A stretch of 64,000 bases of DNA from Asaia bogorensis (GCA_945889625.1 CAMDCE010000007.1:1-64000), one strand, 5' to 3'; counted from the first letter of the stretch, positions 25,990-35,358 are shown. Notes: generated by a model not told the origin, from the letters alone. A program made the numbers and translations.

Positions 25990-27891
25990 CTAGGGCGCTG
26001 ATTCCACGAGCTTTCCGTCGTCCCACCGGCCGCGATGGGCCTTCTCGTCAGGGCCGATCACCTGGCCGTAGCCATGACGCCGGCCGCCGCGGAAGCCGCC
26101 TTCATAGCGCTCGCCGTTGGCCAGCGTTTCGACGCCCGGACCATCGAGCGAACCCGCATGCCAGTCTCCTGCCTGAACGACATTGGGATCGACCAGCGTG
26201 CGCCGTGTCCCGGCGCCGTCGAGCCGGCCGCCGACGAAGTTGCCCTCCTCACGATCGGCCCCCGGCTTTTCGCGCAGGCCAAGACCGGTCGACTGGCCGG
26301 CGCGCCATTGGCCCTCGTAGCGCGCGCCGTCGGCCAGTCGCTCGATGCCGAGACCGTTCAGCAGGTCGTCCTTCCATTCGCCGGCCTGACGATCGCCGTC
26401 CTTGAGCTCGGCCACACCCAGGCCCTGTCGCTTGCCGTCGACCGCCTGTCCGACATAACTCGCGCCGTCGTCGGACGTCAGCCGCTGGCCGTTCTCGAGG
26501 CCGGGCCGCGCCGCACGGGCAGCGATGATGCGTGCCTCGCCGGCCATCGTACGCGCCGCACTGGCCGCTTCCTTGGCGCGCTCGAACACGCCGCGGGCTT
26601 CCGCCGCCGCGCGCTCGGCCTGTTCGACGAGCTCCTTTTGCGCCGCTTCCGACGCTGAGGGCCCAGCCACTTCGGTCGGAGGCGCGGGCGTTGCCGCGCT
26701 CGCCGACGATTTGGGGATCGGCGCCGCCGGCGTCGTCGTTCGCGCGGCGTCGGCCGAGGGAGCTGTCGCGGTGGCGGGCGTCTGCGCTGTCGTGTGGGCC
26801 AGCCGGTTGCGGATCTGCGGCTGCAGGTACCACAACGTCACGCCGGCAGCGGCGACGACCAGCAAGCCGATCCAGATGATGGCGTGCGAGCGACGCGGCA
26901 AAGGCGGCGAGGCCGGCGGCGGCGGCGCCAGATCCTGGTCACGGCTCGCGCCCCCCAGACGCGGCGCGGCGAGAGGCGCCGCGGCGATCCGCTGCGTCGG
27001 CGCCTCGTCGGCCGAGGGCAGCGAACTGCCGAACAGGGCGCGCCATTCGGCGATCGACTGCGGCCGCTGTTCCGGCGCGAAGGCGAGCGCTTGGTCGATC
27101 GCGGCCAGAAGCGTGGCGTCGAAACGGTCGACCTGCGTCTTGGCGAGCGGGCGGTAGGGATCCTGGCTGACGCGGCTCGCAGCCTCCGGCGGAGGATGGC
27201 CGGCAATGGCGTGATGCAACACCGCCGCGGCGGAATAGATGTCGCTCCACGGACCCTGCTTGCCGTCGAGCGCGAATTGTTCGATCGGCGCATATTGCGG
27301 CGTCAGCACCGACGTGAGCGTGCGCGTGCGGCCGCCCATCGCCTGACGCGCCGCGCCGAAATCGATCAGGATCGGCACGCCGTCGCGCCGGATGATGATG
27401 TTCGACGGCTTGATGTCGCGATGGAGAAAACCCTGGGCATGCACTGCACCCAGCCCGCTCAGCAGTCCCTCGGCGAGCCGGCGCACGTCGTCGGGCGGCA
27501 GGCGACGGCCCTTGTCGTGCAGAAGCTGGGCGACGCTGCGGCCGTCCTCGAATTCCATCACGGTGTAGGCGGTGCCATTGCCGTCGAAGTAGCGCAGCAC
27601 CGGGACGATGTGGGGATGGCGAAAGCGCGCCAGCGCGCGGGCTTCGTCGAGGAAGCGTTCGCGGCCCCAGGCGAAATCGTCGGCGAAGCGTGCGCCGCGC
27701 GGCACGACCTCGCGGTCCTTGCGGACGGCGAATTCGACCGGCAGGTATTCCTTGATCGCCACGACCTTGGCGAGCTGGCCGTCGAAGGCGCGGTAGGTGA
27801 TGCCGAAGCCGCCATGCCCGATCACCGCGTCGAGCCGGTAGTCGCCGAGCTCAGTGCCGAGCGGCAGGGCCTGGACGTTGTCGAGAGTCAT
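25990..27891 (-). CDS. Membrane Ser/Thr protein kinase fused to C-terminal MORN repeats
   Basis: A 633-residue fusion. Residues 18-290 are a Hanks-type kinase: Gly-rich GHGGFG 25-30, ATP lysine Lys47 (VVAIKEYLP), catalytic HRDIKPSN and a DFGA metal loop, all intact. A proline-rich linker leads to one membrane helix (IIWIGLLVVAAAGVTLWYL). Beyond it lie an Ala/Thr/Pro-rich stretch, an Ala/Glu-rich predicted helix, and about six MORN-like repeats (e.g. YEGQWRAGQSTGLG, YEGGFRGGRRHGYG). The MORN part would lie in the periplasm, perhaps sensing envelope or lipid. No cognate phosphatase is adjacent. nasT follows 43 bp downstream. Confidence 0.88.
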   Translation of the reverse strand: MTLDNVQALPLGTELGDYRLDAVIGHGGFGITYRAFDGQLAKVVAIKEYLPVEFAVRKDREVVPRGARFADDFAWGRERFLDEARALARFRHPHIVPVLRYFDGNGTAYTVMEFEDGRSVAQLLHDKGRRLPPDDVRRLAEGLLSGLGAVHAQGFLHRDIKPSNIIIRRDGVPILIDFGAARQAMGGRTRTLTSVLTPQYAPIEQFALDGKQGPWSDIYSAAAVLHHAIAGHPPPEAASRVSQDPYRPLAKTQVDRFDATLLAAIDQALAFAPEQRPQSIAEWRALFGSSLPSADEAPTQRIAAAPLAAPRLGGASRDQDLAPPPPASPPLPRRSHAIIWIGLLVVAAAGVTLWYLQPQIRNRLAHTTAQTPATATAPSADAARTTTPAAPIPKSSASAATPAPPTEVAGPSASEAAQKELVEQAERAAAEARGVFERAKEAASAARTMAGEARIIAARAARPGLENGQRLTSDDGASYVGQAVDGKRQGLGVAELKDGDRQAGEWKDDLLNGLGIERLADGARYEGQWRAGQSTGLGLREKPGADREEGNFVGGRLDGAGTRRTLVDPNVVQAGDWHAGSLDGPGVETLANGERYEGGFRGGRRHGYGQVIGPDEKAHRGRWDDGKLVESAP

Positions 27892-27990
27892 GAGCGGGAC
27901 ATCGGGGTGCGCAAGTCAGTCCCTTAGATGCGCGCTCCTGCCCGCGCGCACAAGCACCCGAAAAGACGCTCGACTGAGAGCGCGCTGGGG

Positions 27991-28170
27991 CTAGCGCGCG
28001 CTGGAGGCTGCGGTGGTCTGGAAGCGCGAGGTGACGTCGGTGAACTCCGGCACCAGCTGGATCAGCATGATGATCACGCACAGACCGATCGCCGTCAGCA
28101 TGGTCGCAGGTCGGGTGCGCAAATGTGGTGTCGGCGTCGGCGGTGGCGCGTAGCGTTCGTCCGGCGGCAT
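27991..28170 (-). CDS. Small single-pass membrane protein
   Basis: A 59-residue protein: a Pro-rich cytoplasmic N-terminus (MPPDERYAPPPTPTPHL), one strong hydrophobic helix (MLTAIGLCVIIMLIQLV) and a short Ser/Thr-rich tail. The ATG at 28170 has AAGGGAG about nine bases upstream, which supports it over a longer frame starting at 28251. It is in the same direction as the kinase gene 99 bp downstream. No family recognised. Confidence 0.6.
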   Translation of the reverse strand: MPPDERYAPPPTPTPHLRTRPATMLTAIGLCVIIMLIQLVPEFTDVTSRFQTTAASSAR

Positions 28171-28442
28171 GGCGGACACTCCCTTAAATGGCTTGATCAA
28201 AAACAGCGGCTCGTGACCCGAAATATCACTGGGTCCAGCCGCAGGAATCATATGGTGCGGCAGCTATGATCTCAAGAAAAATATCGTAATCACAATAAGT
28301 TAGGTACCATTGTGACATTTTCACTCTAACACACAACAGGTCGCGGTCGGACGCTGCGGTGTCCACTTCCTATGGTCGCCGCGACGATCAGGAACGTGTT
28401 TAGCGATGCGTTTGTGTCGTCGCTTCGGAGTACACTTTGCCT

Positions 28443-29198
28443 ATGACTGCAGCCCCTCTGCTCGACAATACGCGCACCCTGGTGCTGACCGGCGCGAGCC
28501 GCGGCATCGGCCATGCGACCGTGAAGAAATTCAGCGCCGGCGGCTGGCGGGTGATCACCGTATCGCGCCAGCCCTTCAGCGCGCTCTGCCCGTGGCCGGG
28601 CGGCGACAAGAACCATGTGCAGATCGACCTGGCCGAACCCGACGATGTCGGCCGCGGCATCGAGGAAATCCGCGATCGCCTCGGTGGCGGACGGCTCGAT
28701 GCCCTGGTCAACAATGCCGCGATCTCGCCCAAGGACGAAACCGGCGGGCGGCTGGGCGCTATCGACACGCCCTTCAGCCTCTGGCAGCGCGTCTTCAACG
28801 TCAATTTCTTCGCACCCGTCGCCTTGGCGCGCGGCTTGATGAGTGAGCTCTCGGAAGCGCGCGGCTGCGTCGTCAATGTCACCTCGATCGCCGGTAGCCG
28901 CGTCCATCCCTTCGCCGGCTCGGCCTACGCGACATCGAAGGCCGCCCTCGCGGCCCTGACGCGCGAGATGGCGCATGACTTTGGGCCGCGCGGCATTCGC
29001 GTCAACGCCATCGCCCCCGGCGAGATCGACACCGCGATTCTGTCGCCCGGCACCGAACAGATCGTCGAGGAGCAGATCCCGATGCGCCGCCTCGGCACGC
29101 CCGACGAAGTGGCCGACGTGATCCACTTTCTCTGCGAGAAGGGCGCAAGCTACGTTTCCGGCGCCGAGATCCAGATCAACGGCGGCCAGCACGTCTAG
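28443..29198 (+). CDS. SDR-family oxidoreductase
   Basis: A 251-residue classical short-chain dehydrogenase/reductase. The dinucleotide-binding motif TGASRGIG is at 17-24. The catalytic residues are Ser148, Tyr162 and Lys166 (YATSK). VNAIAPGEIDT and the C-terminal SGAEIQINGGQHV complete the fold. It uses NAD(P)H on an unidentified alcohol or ketone. It begins a rightward four-gene set with the hydro-lyase, DUF2848 and CoA-transferase genes. The ATG at 28443 is used; TTG at 28437 is possible. Confidence 0.88.
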   Translation: MTAAPLLDNTRTLVLTGASRGIGHATVKKFSAGGWRVITVSRQPFSALCPWPGGDKNHVQIDLAEPDDVGRGIEEIRDRLGGGRLDALVNNAAISPKDETGGRLGAIDTPFSLWQRVFNVNFFAPVALARGLMSELSEARGCVVNVTSIAGSRVHPFAGSAYATSKAALAALTREMAHDFGPRGIRVNAIAPGEIDTAILSPGTEQIVEEQIPMRRLGTPDEVADVIHFLCEKGASYVSGAEIQINGGQHV

Positions 29199-29207
29199 GG
29201 GACGGAG

Positions 29208-30011
29208 ATGGACACCACGCTTTCCGCGATGAAAGACGAGACCGGGCGCGACGCGCGTCGCCGCATCCGCGCCGGCACCAACCTCGCCCCGACCTCGGGC
29301 ATGGCGCCGGGCTACGTCCAGGGCAACCTCGCCATCCTGCCCAAGGCGCTGGCCGCCGACTTCGCGCGCTTCTGCCAGCTCAACCCCAAGCCCTGCCCGC
29401 TGCTCGCCTCCTCCGAGCCCGGCGACTGGCGCCTGCCCGCGCTCGGCGAGGACCTCGACATCCGTACCGACATCCCGCTCTACCGCATCTGGAAGAACGG
29501 CGAGATGGTCGAGGAAGTCCGCGACCTCAAGAAAGTATGGCGCGACGATCTGGTGTCGTTCGTGCTTGGCTGCTCGTTCTCCTTCGAGGAAGCGCTGATC
29601 GAGAACGGCCTCGAGATTCGCCACCAGACCTGCAACGTCAACGTGCCGATGTACCGGACCAACATCGAGTGCAAGCCGTCGGGGCCGTTCCATGGGCCGA
29701 TGGTCGTCTCCATGCGGCCCTTCAAGCCGGCCGACGCCATCCGCGCCGTGCAGGTGACGACACGCTTCCCTTCGGTGCATGGAGCACCGGTCCATCTCGG
29801 CAAGCCCGAGCTCATCGGCATCAAGGACATTGCCAAGCCCGACTACGGCGACGCGGTCCCGGTGCGCGATGACGAATTCCCGGTGTTCTGGGCCTGCGGC
29901 GTCACCCCGCAGTCGGTCGTGGCGACGGTCAAGCCCGAGTTCTGCATCACCCACGCGCCTGGCCACATGCTGGTGACCGATCTCCTGAATTCGCAGCTCG
30001 CCATTCTCTAA
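29208..30011 (+). CDS. Putative hydro-lyase, D-glutamate cyclase-like (DUF1445) family
   Basis: A 267-residue protein of the DUF1445 family. Landmarks are [16 protein letters not shown] near residues 30-46, then [32 protein letters not shown] and CGVTPQ. Members are annotated as putative hydro-lyases, and a mammalian relative is D-glutamate cyclase, so cyclisation or dehydration of a small acid is plausible. It starts behind GGGGACGGAG nine bases after the SDR. The next gene begins on the base after its stop. The exact substrate is unknown. Confidence 0.88.
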   Translation: MDTTLSAMKDETGRDARRRIRAGTNLAPTSGMAPGYVQGNLAILPKALAADFARFCQLNPKPCPLLASSEPGDWRLPALGEDLDIRTDIPLYRIWKNGEMVEEVRDLKKVWRDDLVSFVLGCSFSFEEALIENGLEIRHQTCNVNVPMYRTNIECKPSGPFHGPMVVSMRPFKPADAIRAVQVTTRFPSVHGAPVHLGKPELIGIKDIAKPDYGDAVPVRDDEFPVFWACGVTPQSVVATVKPEFCITHAPGHMLVTDLLNSQLAIL

Positions 30012-30677
30012 ATGGCGCGGCTGGAGTTCGACGTCGGCACGGCCGAGATCACCGATCTCGTGATCGCGGGATGGACCGGCCGCGATGTCGAAGCCCTCAA
30101 TCATCACATCGAAGAGCTGAAGGCGATCGGCGTGCAGCCACCGTCGCAGGTGCCGATCTACTATCGCGTGTCGGCGGCGATGCTAACGCAAGCCGACAGC
30201 ATCCAGGTGCTGGGCGACGACAGTTCCGGCGAGGCCGAGCCCGTGCTGGTGGGCACCGCCGAGCGGCTCTGGGTGACGCTCGGCGCCGATCACACCGACC
30301 GCAAGGTCGAGAGCTACGGCATTGCGGTGTCCAAGCAGATGTGCGCCAAGCCGATCGGGTGCACCGCCTGGCGCTTCGAGGACGTCGAGCCGCATTGGGA
30401 TAGACTCATGCTGCGGAGCTACGTGACCGACGCCGGCAACCGCGTGCTCTACCAGGAAGGCCCGCTGGCCAACATCCGCCGGCCGCGTGAGCTCATCGCT
30501 GGCTGGCATGGAGGCGACAAGCGGCTGCCGGCGGGGGTAGCGATGTTCTGCGGCACGATGGGCGCGATCGGCGGCATCCGGCCCAGTCCACGCTTCGAAA
30601 TGGAACTCGAGGACCCCGTGCTGGGTCGCAAGCTTACGCATAGCTACCACGTGCAGAGTCTGCCGGTCGTCTCTTGA
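30012..30677 (+). CDS. DUF2848 family protein
   Basis: A 221-residue DUF2848 protein, recognised from SQVPIYYRVSAAMLTQAD, a GAEPVLVG-like strand, and GADHTDRKVESYGIAVSKQMC. The family is often beside amino-acid or organic-acid catabolic genes and has a fumarylacetoacetate-hydrolase-like feel, but no reaction is established. The ATG abuts the upstream stop with no gap, showing coupling with the hydro-lyase. The two probably act on successive intermediates. Confidence 0.82.
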   Translation: MARLEFDVGTAEITDLVIAGWTGRDVEALNHHIEELKAIGVQPPSQVPIYYRVSAAMLTQADSIQVLGDDSSGEAEPVLVGTAERLWVTLGADHTDRKVESYGIAVSKQMCAKPIGCTAWRFEDVEPHWDRLMLRSYVTDAGNRVLYQEGPLANIRRPRELIAGWHGGDKRLPAGVAMFCGTMGAIGGIRPSPRFEMELEDPVLGRKLTHSYHVQSLPVVS

Positions 30678-30727
30678 TCGGGCGCCCCGGGTAAACGTAC
30701 GTTCAGTACCGGGAGGACAGTGCGACC

Positions 30728-31933
30728 ATGGTCAAAGGCGCGTTCGACGGCATTACCGTTCTCGATTTCACGCAAGGGATCGCTGGCCCGCACGCCTCGA
30801 TGTTGCTGGCGCTGCACGGCGCCGACGTGATCAAGATCGAGCCGCCCGAGGGCGACTGGGGCCGCGCGCTCGGCGAATTGAAGGGCGATCACTGCGCTCA
30901 TTCCGTCGCCTTCAATCGCGGCAAGCGCAGCATTGCGCTGGATCTCAAGTCGCCCGACGGCATCGCCGTGACCAAGAAGCTCGCCGCCAAGGCCCAGGTG
31001 GTGCTGGAGAGCTTCCGTCCCGGCGTCATCGCGCGGCTGGGCTTCGGCTACGAGGAGATCAAGAAGACCAATCCCAACGTCGTCTATTGCTCGGTCTCGG
31101 GTTTCGGCCAGACCGGCCCCTACAGCAAACGCCCGACCGTCGACGGGCTGATCCAGGCCTTCTCGGGCATGATGGTGATGAACAAGATGCCCGACGGCAC
31201 GCCGTGGCGTCAGGGCATGATCGCCGTCGACGTCACGACCGGCCTCTACACCTTCCAGGCGCTCTCGACTGCCATCATGCGCCAGTTCCGCTTCGGCGAG
31301 GGCTGCTTCATCGATTCCAGCCTGATGCGCTCGGCCGCCGCCTTCCAGGGCGCCAAGCTGATGGAGTGGATCTTCTCCAAGGGCGCGCCGCCGGTGCTCT
31401 ACATGCCGGCCGGCAGCTACAAGTCGAAGAACGGCTACATCATGGTGAGCGCGATGCGGCCGCACCACTTCCGCTTGCTGTTCGAACTGATCGGCCGCCA
31501 GGACATCGCCGACGATCCCGAGCTGCAGGGCCACAACGACCGCATCAAGAATGCCGCCAGAATCATCAAGGCGCTGCAGGAGACAATGCCGACCAAGACC
31601 ACCGAGGAGTGGATCGCCATCCTGCAGCCCAAGGACGTTTTCTGCGAACGGGTAAACAACTACACCGACTATCTCGAGCATCCGCACGTGAAAGAGTCGG
31701 GCGCGGTCGACTGGGTCGAGCTGGAAGGCTTCGGCCGCATGCCGGTGGCCAACATTCCCGGCCTGCCGCCAGCGGCCACGCACGCGCCGCAGCAGCACGC
31801 GCCGCATATCGGCGAGGACGGGCCCGACATCCTGGGCGAGCTGGGTTTCAGCCAAGCCGAGATTGACGCCATCTTTGCCCGGCGCGGCGTGCGGGCGCCG
31901 GCAGATGCGACGGCGGCCAAGGCGGCGGAGTGA
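30728..31933 (+). CDS. Family III (CaiB/BaiF) CoA transferase
   Basis: A 401-residue CoA transferase. The CoA-binding N-terminus reads GITVLDFTQGIAGPHASMLLALHGADVIKIEPP. The catalytic aspartate is Asp168 (AVDVTTGLY), the equivalent of formyl-CoA transferase Asp169. It would swap CoA between two carboxylic acids. It follows the DUF2848 gene by 50 bp and may complete the same catabolic operon. The C-terminal Ala-rich tail is not conserved. Donor and acceptor acids are not predictable. Confidence 0.9.
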   Translation: MVKGAFDGITVLDFTQGIAGPHASMLLALHGADVIKIEPPEGDWGRALGELKGDHCAHSVAFNRGKRSIALDLKSPDGIAVTKKLAAKAQVVLESFRPGVIARLGFGYEEIKKTNPNVVYCSVSGFGQTGPYSKRPTVDGLIQAFSGMMVMNKMPDGTPWRQGMIAVDVTTGLYTFQALSTAIMRQFRFGEGCFIDSSLMRSAAAFQGAKLMEWIFSKGAPPVLYMPAGSYKSKNGYIMVSAMRPHHFRLLFELIGRQDIADDPELQGHNDRIKNAARIIKALQETMPTKTTEEWIAILQPKDVFCERVNNYTDYLEHPHVKESGAVDWVELEGFGRMPVANIPGLPPAATHAPQQHAPHIGEDGPDILGELGFSQAEIDAIFARRGVRAPADATAAKAAE

Positions 31934-32055
31934 ATTAGCCGCCGCCCTCCACCCCCAAATATCGTGGCGGTTACCGCAAGTAACGCTTAAAGAAACGGGA
32001 AAATAACGGCGCCCTACTAACCCTAGGGCAGTCAGGTTCATGCGGCCATCATTGC

Positions 32056-32069
32056 ATATTGCGCAATAT
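32056..32069. promoter_or_regulatory. 14-bp perfect palindrome in the CoA-transferase/sbmA gap
   Basis: ATATTGCGCAATAT is a perfect palindrome in the 236-bp gap between the CoA-transferase stop and the small membrane ORF at 32170. It could be a dimeric regulator site for the small ORF/sbmA pair. There is no independent evidence. The rest of this gap shows only short GC hairpins and no gene. Confidence 0.4.
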
Positions 32070-32169
32070 CTGTCAACGCCCAGTTGGGTCGCCCTGTGCG
32101 GAATCTCACAGAAAGCGCCGGCGAAAGGCGCCGAAAGTGCACCATCTGCAGCGACACCAAGGGGCAACG

Positions 32170-32397
32170 ATGGAAAATCTACTCCAGGGGCTCGCCTTCG
32201 CGCTTCTCATAGGCGCTCAGGTTCTTGCCGTGATTGCCGTGCACGCCGCGCGAACCAAAGATCCTTCCGGGCAATTCTCGTCCACCGATCGATTGTCCTC
32301 CGACCGCAAACAAGAAAGTCAGGCCAAGGAGCCTCCCGTTCGCAAACCCCGGGAGTCCCAATCGGCACTGTCGCCGCGGGCGAGGGCAATCGAGTAG
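32170..32397 (+). CDS. Small single-pass membrane protein upstream of sbmA
   Basis: A 75-residue product beginning MENLLQGLAFALLIGAQVLA, with one N-terminal helix and a hydrophilic Lys/Ser/Pro-rich tail. AAGGGG six bases upstream of the ATG is a good ribosome-binding site. It ends 65 bp before sbmA in the same direction. No family recognised. Coding status rests on start signals and the membrane helix. Confidence 0.5.
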   Translation: MENLLQGLAFALLIGAQVLAVIAVHAARTKDPSGQFSSTDRLSSDRKQESQAKEPPVRKPRESQSALSPRARAIE

Positions 32398-32462
32398 CAG
32401 CCGGCGGCGTCCTACTGGAAACCCTCATGGCCCGGTAGAGGCTCAGGCGCTATTGATGAACG

Positions 32463-33719
32463 ATGTTCTCATCGTTTTTCCCGAGCCCAAAGCTCTTCTT
32501 CCCGGCCACGGTCCTGTGGACCGCCCTCAGCATGGTGCTTTGGTACGGCTTTGTCCGTGACCTCGGCCCGCAGCTCAGCCTCGGTGGCCTCGTCGGCTTT
32601 GCCTACCCGCCGGCCGATACCGCCGGGACCACCATCGCCATCGAGACAGCACGCAACATCTGGCTCTACCAATACATGATCGCAACCGGCGCAGTCTTCG
32701 TCGGATTGGTCGGCTGGCTCATTCCGCATCGCTGGTTCCGTTGGTCGGTCGGCGTCTCGGCAGTCATCATCTTCTTTATCTGGTTCCAGGTTCAGCTCGA
32801 CGTGATGATCAACAACTGGTTCGGCACCTTCTACAACATGGTCCAGCAGGCCCTGGGAAAGCCGGGCGCCGTCACGCAGGAGCAGTTCTTCGGGCAGCTT
32901 GCGACGTTCGCCGGCATCGCGCTGGTTGCCATTACCACCGCCGTGCTGTCGGCCTTCGTCATCAGCCACTACATATTCCGCTGGCGCACCGCCATGAACG
33001 ACTACTACGTCGCCAACTGGCATCGTCTCCGGCATATCGAAGGAGCCTCGCAGCGCATCCAGGAAGACACCCAGCGATTTGCATCGACCCTGGAACGGCT
33101 CGGGGCAAGCCTGATCGAGGCGCTGATGACCCTGATCGCGTTCCTGCCGATCCTGTGGGGGCTGTCCGCATACGTAAAGGAGCTGCCCTTTATCGGCGAG
33201 GTCCCGCAGGCGCTGGTGTTCGTCGCGGTCCTATGGGCAGTGATCGGCACGGTCGTCCTGGCCCTTGCCGGCATACGGCTGCCGGGGCTCGAGTTCCACA
33301 ACCAGCGCGTCGAGGCGGCCTATCGCAAGGAACTGGTGCTGGGCGAAGACGATGCCGGCCGCGCGCAAGCGCCGACGCTTGGCAGCCTGTTCCGTAACGT
33401 GCGGCTGAACTACTTCCGCATGTACTTGAACTTCCTCTACTTCAACATCGCCCGTTACGGCTACCTGCAGGCCGGAGTACTCGTGCCCTACATCGCCCTG
33501 GCGCCTTCCATCGTGGCCGGTGGCCTGACGCTGGGCGTCATGCAGCAGACCATACGCGCCTTCGGCCGGGTCCAGGGATCGTTCCAGTTCCTGGTCAAGT
33601 CCTGGACGACGATCATATCGTTGATCTCGATCTACAAGCGGTTGCGTGCCTTCGAGGCGCTGATGGCCGACGAGCCGCTGGATGCCATCGAGGTCGAAGT
33701 CGTGCTCCAGCAACAGTAA
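32463..33719 (+). CDS. sbmA: SbmA/BacA-family peptide antibiotic transporter
   Basis: A 418-residue inner-membrane importer. It begins MFSSFFPSPKLFFPATVLWT as in SbmA. Several membrane helices follow, with the family's conserved ARNIWLYQYMIATG, FFIWFQVQLDVMINNWFGTFY, HYIFRWRTAMNDYY and GASQRIQEDTQRF stretches. SbmA/BacA imports peptides such as microcins, bleomycin and proline-rich peptides using proton motive force. In rhizobia BacA also affects very-long-chain lipid A and symbiosis. The length matches the SbmA form (about 406). No ABC ATPase domain is attached. Confidence 0.92.
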   Translation: MFSSFFPSPKLFFPATVLWTALSMVLWYGFVRDLGPQLSLGGLVGFAYPPADTAGTTIAIETARNIWLYQYMIATGAVFVGLVGWLIPHRWFRWSVGVSAVIIFFIWFQVQLDVMINNWFGTFYNMVQQALGKPGAVTQEQFFGQLATFAGIALVAITTAVLSAFVISHYIFRWRTAMNDYYVANWHRLRHIEGASQRIQEDTQRFASTLERLGASLIEALMTLIAFLPILWGLSAYVKELPFIGEVPQALVFVAVLWAVIGTVVLALAGIRLPGLEFHNQRVEAAYRKELVLGEDDAGRAQAPTLGSLFRNVRLNYFRMYLNFLYFNIARYGYLQAGVLVPYIALAPSIVAGGLTLGVMQQTIRAFGRVQGSFQFLVKSWTTIISLISIYKRLRAFEALMADEPLDAIEVEVVLQQQ

Positions 33720-33741
33720 AACGGATTCACGGGTTCGCGCT

Positions 33742-34743
33742 TTAGGAGACCTGAAACCCCAGTGCGAAGGGGTCGCGGTCGTCGACGGTGATGGTGTTGA
33801 CGCCGTGCTGGCGCGCCCAGCCCGCGATCGACGGCACGATGGCCGTCTGGTTGCCGACCCGGGTCGTCGCTTCGACCCGGCCGTCGAACAGCGAGCCGAT
33901 GATGCTTTCGTGCACGAAATCCTCGCCAACCCGCAGCCGGCCAAGTGCTGCGAGCTGGGCCATGCGCGCCGAGGTGCCGGTGCCGCAGGGCGAGCGGTCG
34001 ATCGCCTTGTCGCCGTAGAACACCGCGTTGCGGGCATGGGCTCGTGGATCGCGCGGCTTGCCGGTCCACATGATGTGGCTGACGCCGCGGATGGTCTCGT
34101 TCTCGGGATGGACCGGGTGGATCTTGGCGTTCAGCAGCTTGCGCACGATCGGCGACAGGCGCAGCACGTCGCCGGCCGACATGGCTTCGAGGCCGGGGAA
34201 GTTCTTCTGCGGCTCGACGATGGCATAAAAGTTTCCGCCATAGGCGATGTCGAACACCAGTTCGCCGATCCCCGGCACGTCGATCGCCACGCCGCTGTCG
34301 GCCAGGTAGGAGGCGACGTTGATGATGCGCACGCTTTCGACGAACTGCTCCTTCTGCTCGTAGTGCGCCACGACGCGGCCGGCCGGCGCATCGAGGTTCA
34401 CCACGCCCGGCGTCGCCGGTGTCAGCAGCCCGTTCTCGATGGCCATGGTGACGGTGCCGATGGCGCCGTGGCCGCACATCGGCAGGCAGCCGCTGACCTC
34501 GATGAACAGAATCCCGGTGTCGCAGTCGGCGCGGGTCGACGGATAGAGGATCGAGCCGGACATCACGTCGTGGCCGCGCGGCTCGAACATCAGCGCCTGG
34601 CGGATCCAGTCGTGGTTGGCGAGGAAATCCAGCCGGCGCGCGCTCATGGTCGCGCCCTCCAGGGGCGGCGCGCCGCTCTTCACCAATCGCACGGGATTGC
34701 CGCAGGTGTGGCCGTCGAGGCAGGAGAAGGTGTGGACTGCCAT
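33742..34743 (-). CDS. Proline racemase family enzyme, probable 4-hydroxyproline 2-epimerase
   Basis: A 333-residue cofactor-independent epimerase. Both active-site cysteines are present: Cys90 in MCGHGAIG and Cys253 in DRSPCGTGTSARMA. This supports racemase or epimerase chemistry over the dehydratase branch, where the first cysteine is replaced. The typical start HTFSCLDGHTCGNPVRLV is seen. It would invert the alpha carbon of hydroxyproline or proline. Followed on the same strand by nothing obvious; the P-loop gene is 12 bp upstream in the same direction. Confidence 0.88.
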   Translation of the reverse strand: MAVHTFSCLDGHTCGNPVRLVKSGAPPLEGATMSARRLDFLANHDWIRQALMFEPRGHDVMSGSILYPSTRADCDTGILFIEVSGCLPMCGHGAIGTVTMAIENGLLTPATPGVVNLDAPAGRVVAHYEQKEQFVESVRIINVASYLADSGVAIDVPGIGELVFDIAYGGNFYAIVEPQKNFPGLEAMSAGDVLRLSPIVRKLLNAKIHPVHPENETIRGVSHIMWTGKPRDPRAHARNAVFYGDKAIDRSPCGTGTSARMAQLAALGRLRVGEDFVHESIIGSLFDGRVEATTRVGNQTAIVPSIAGWARQHGVNTITVDDRDPFALGFQVS

Positions 34744-34755
34744 AAGGCGCCCTGC

Positions 34756-35277
34756 TTACGCCGCCGCCACGAAACGCTCAACCTCGCGCGAGGTCTGCAG
34801 GCGCACGATCTTCTTGTCCTTGCCCAGGAACTCGCACTCGATGGCGAAACGCTCGCGGTTGCGACGATGGGTCTTGAGCGCATAGAGCAGGATGGAATCG
34901 CGGCTGAAGAAGGAGTTGCGCACGGTTTCGCGGTTGCCGGTGCCCCAGAGATCCTCTCGCGTCGCTATCCGGCGCAGCGTGCGCCAGAACAGCCGCCACA
35001 TGACCAGCGGCAGTGGCAGGTCGATCCAGACCAGCGTGTCGGCGGCGCGCCAGGTGAGGTCGCGCACCTGGCCGTAGATGCCGACCACGATCCAGTTTCC
35101 GTCGCGGATTTCGCGCTCGACCCGGTGGCGGAACAGTTCGAGCGGCGCGGGCTGCCAGTCGCGGCCCCAGAACAGCTGGTCGAGCTCGATCACCCGCAGG
35201 CCGGTGCGCTGGCCTAGCTGTTCGGCCAGCCTGCTCTTTCCCGATCCCGTGGTGCCGAAAACAACAACGCGCCGCAT
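34756..35277 (-). CDS. P-loop nucleotide kinase-like protein (adenylate-kinase/FlaR type)
   Basis: A 173-residue AAA/adenylate-kinase-like NTPase. It starts MRRVVVFGTTGSGKSRLAEQL with an intact Walker A. RVIELDQLFWGRDW and VWIDLPLPLVMWRLFWRTLRR are typical of the topology-modulation (FlaR) subgroup. Its true role is not known. The ATG at 35277 is chosen because the P-loop must lie at the N-terminus. Divergent from the amidohydrolase at 35359. Confidence 0.8.
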   Translation of the reverse strand: MRRVVVFGTTGSGKSRLAEQLGQRTGLRVIELDQLFWGRDWQPAPLELFRHRVEREIRDGNWIVVGIYGQVRDLTWRAADTLVWIDLPLPLVMWRLFWRTLRRIATREDLWGTGNRETVRNSFFSRDSILLYALKTHRRNRERFAIECEFLGKDKKIVRLQTSREVERFVAAA

Positions 35278-35358
35278 GACTTCCCTGCCCGAGTGCTCGA
35301 CTGTAGCGTCAAAGCGGCGGCCAGCGTAGGCTTGCCGCCGCGTTTGAGGGGAGCGTCG

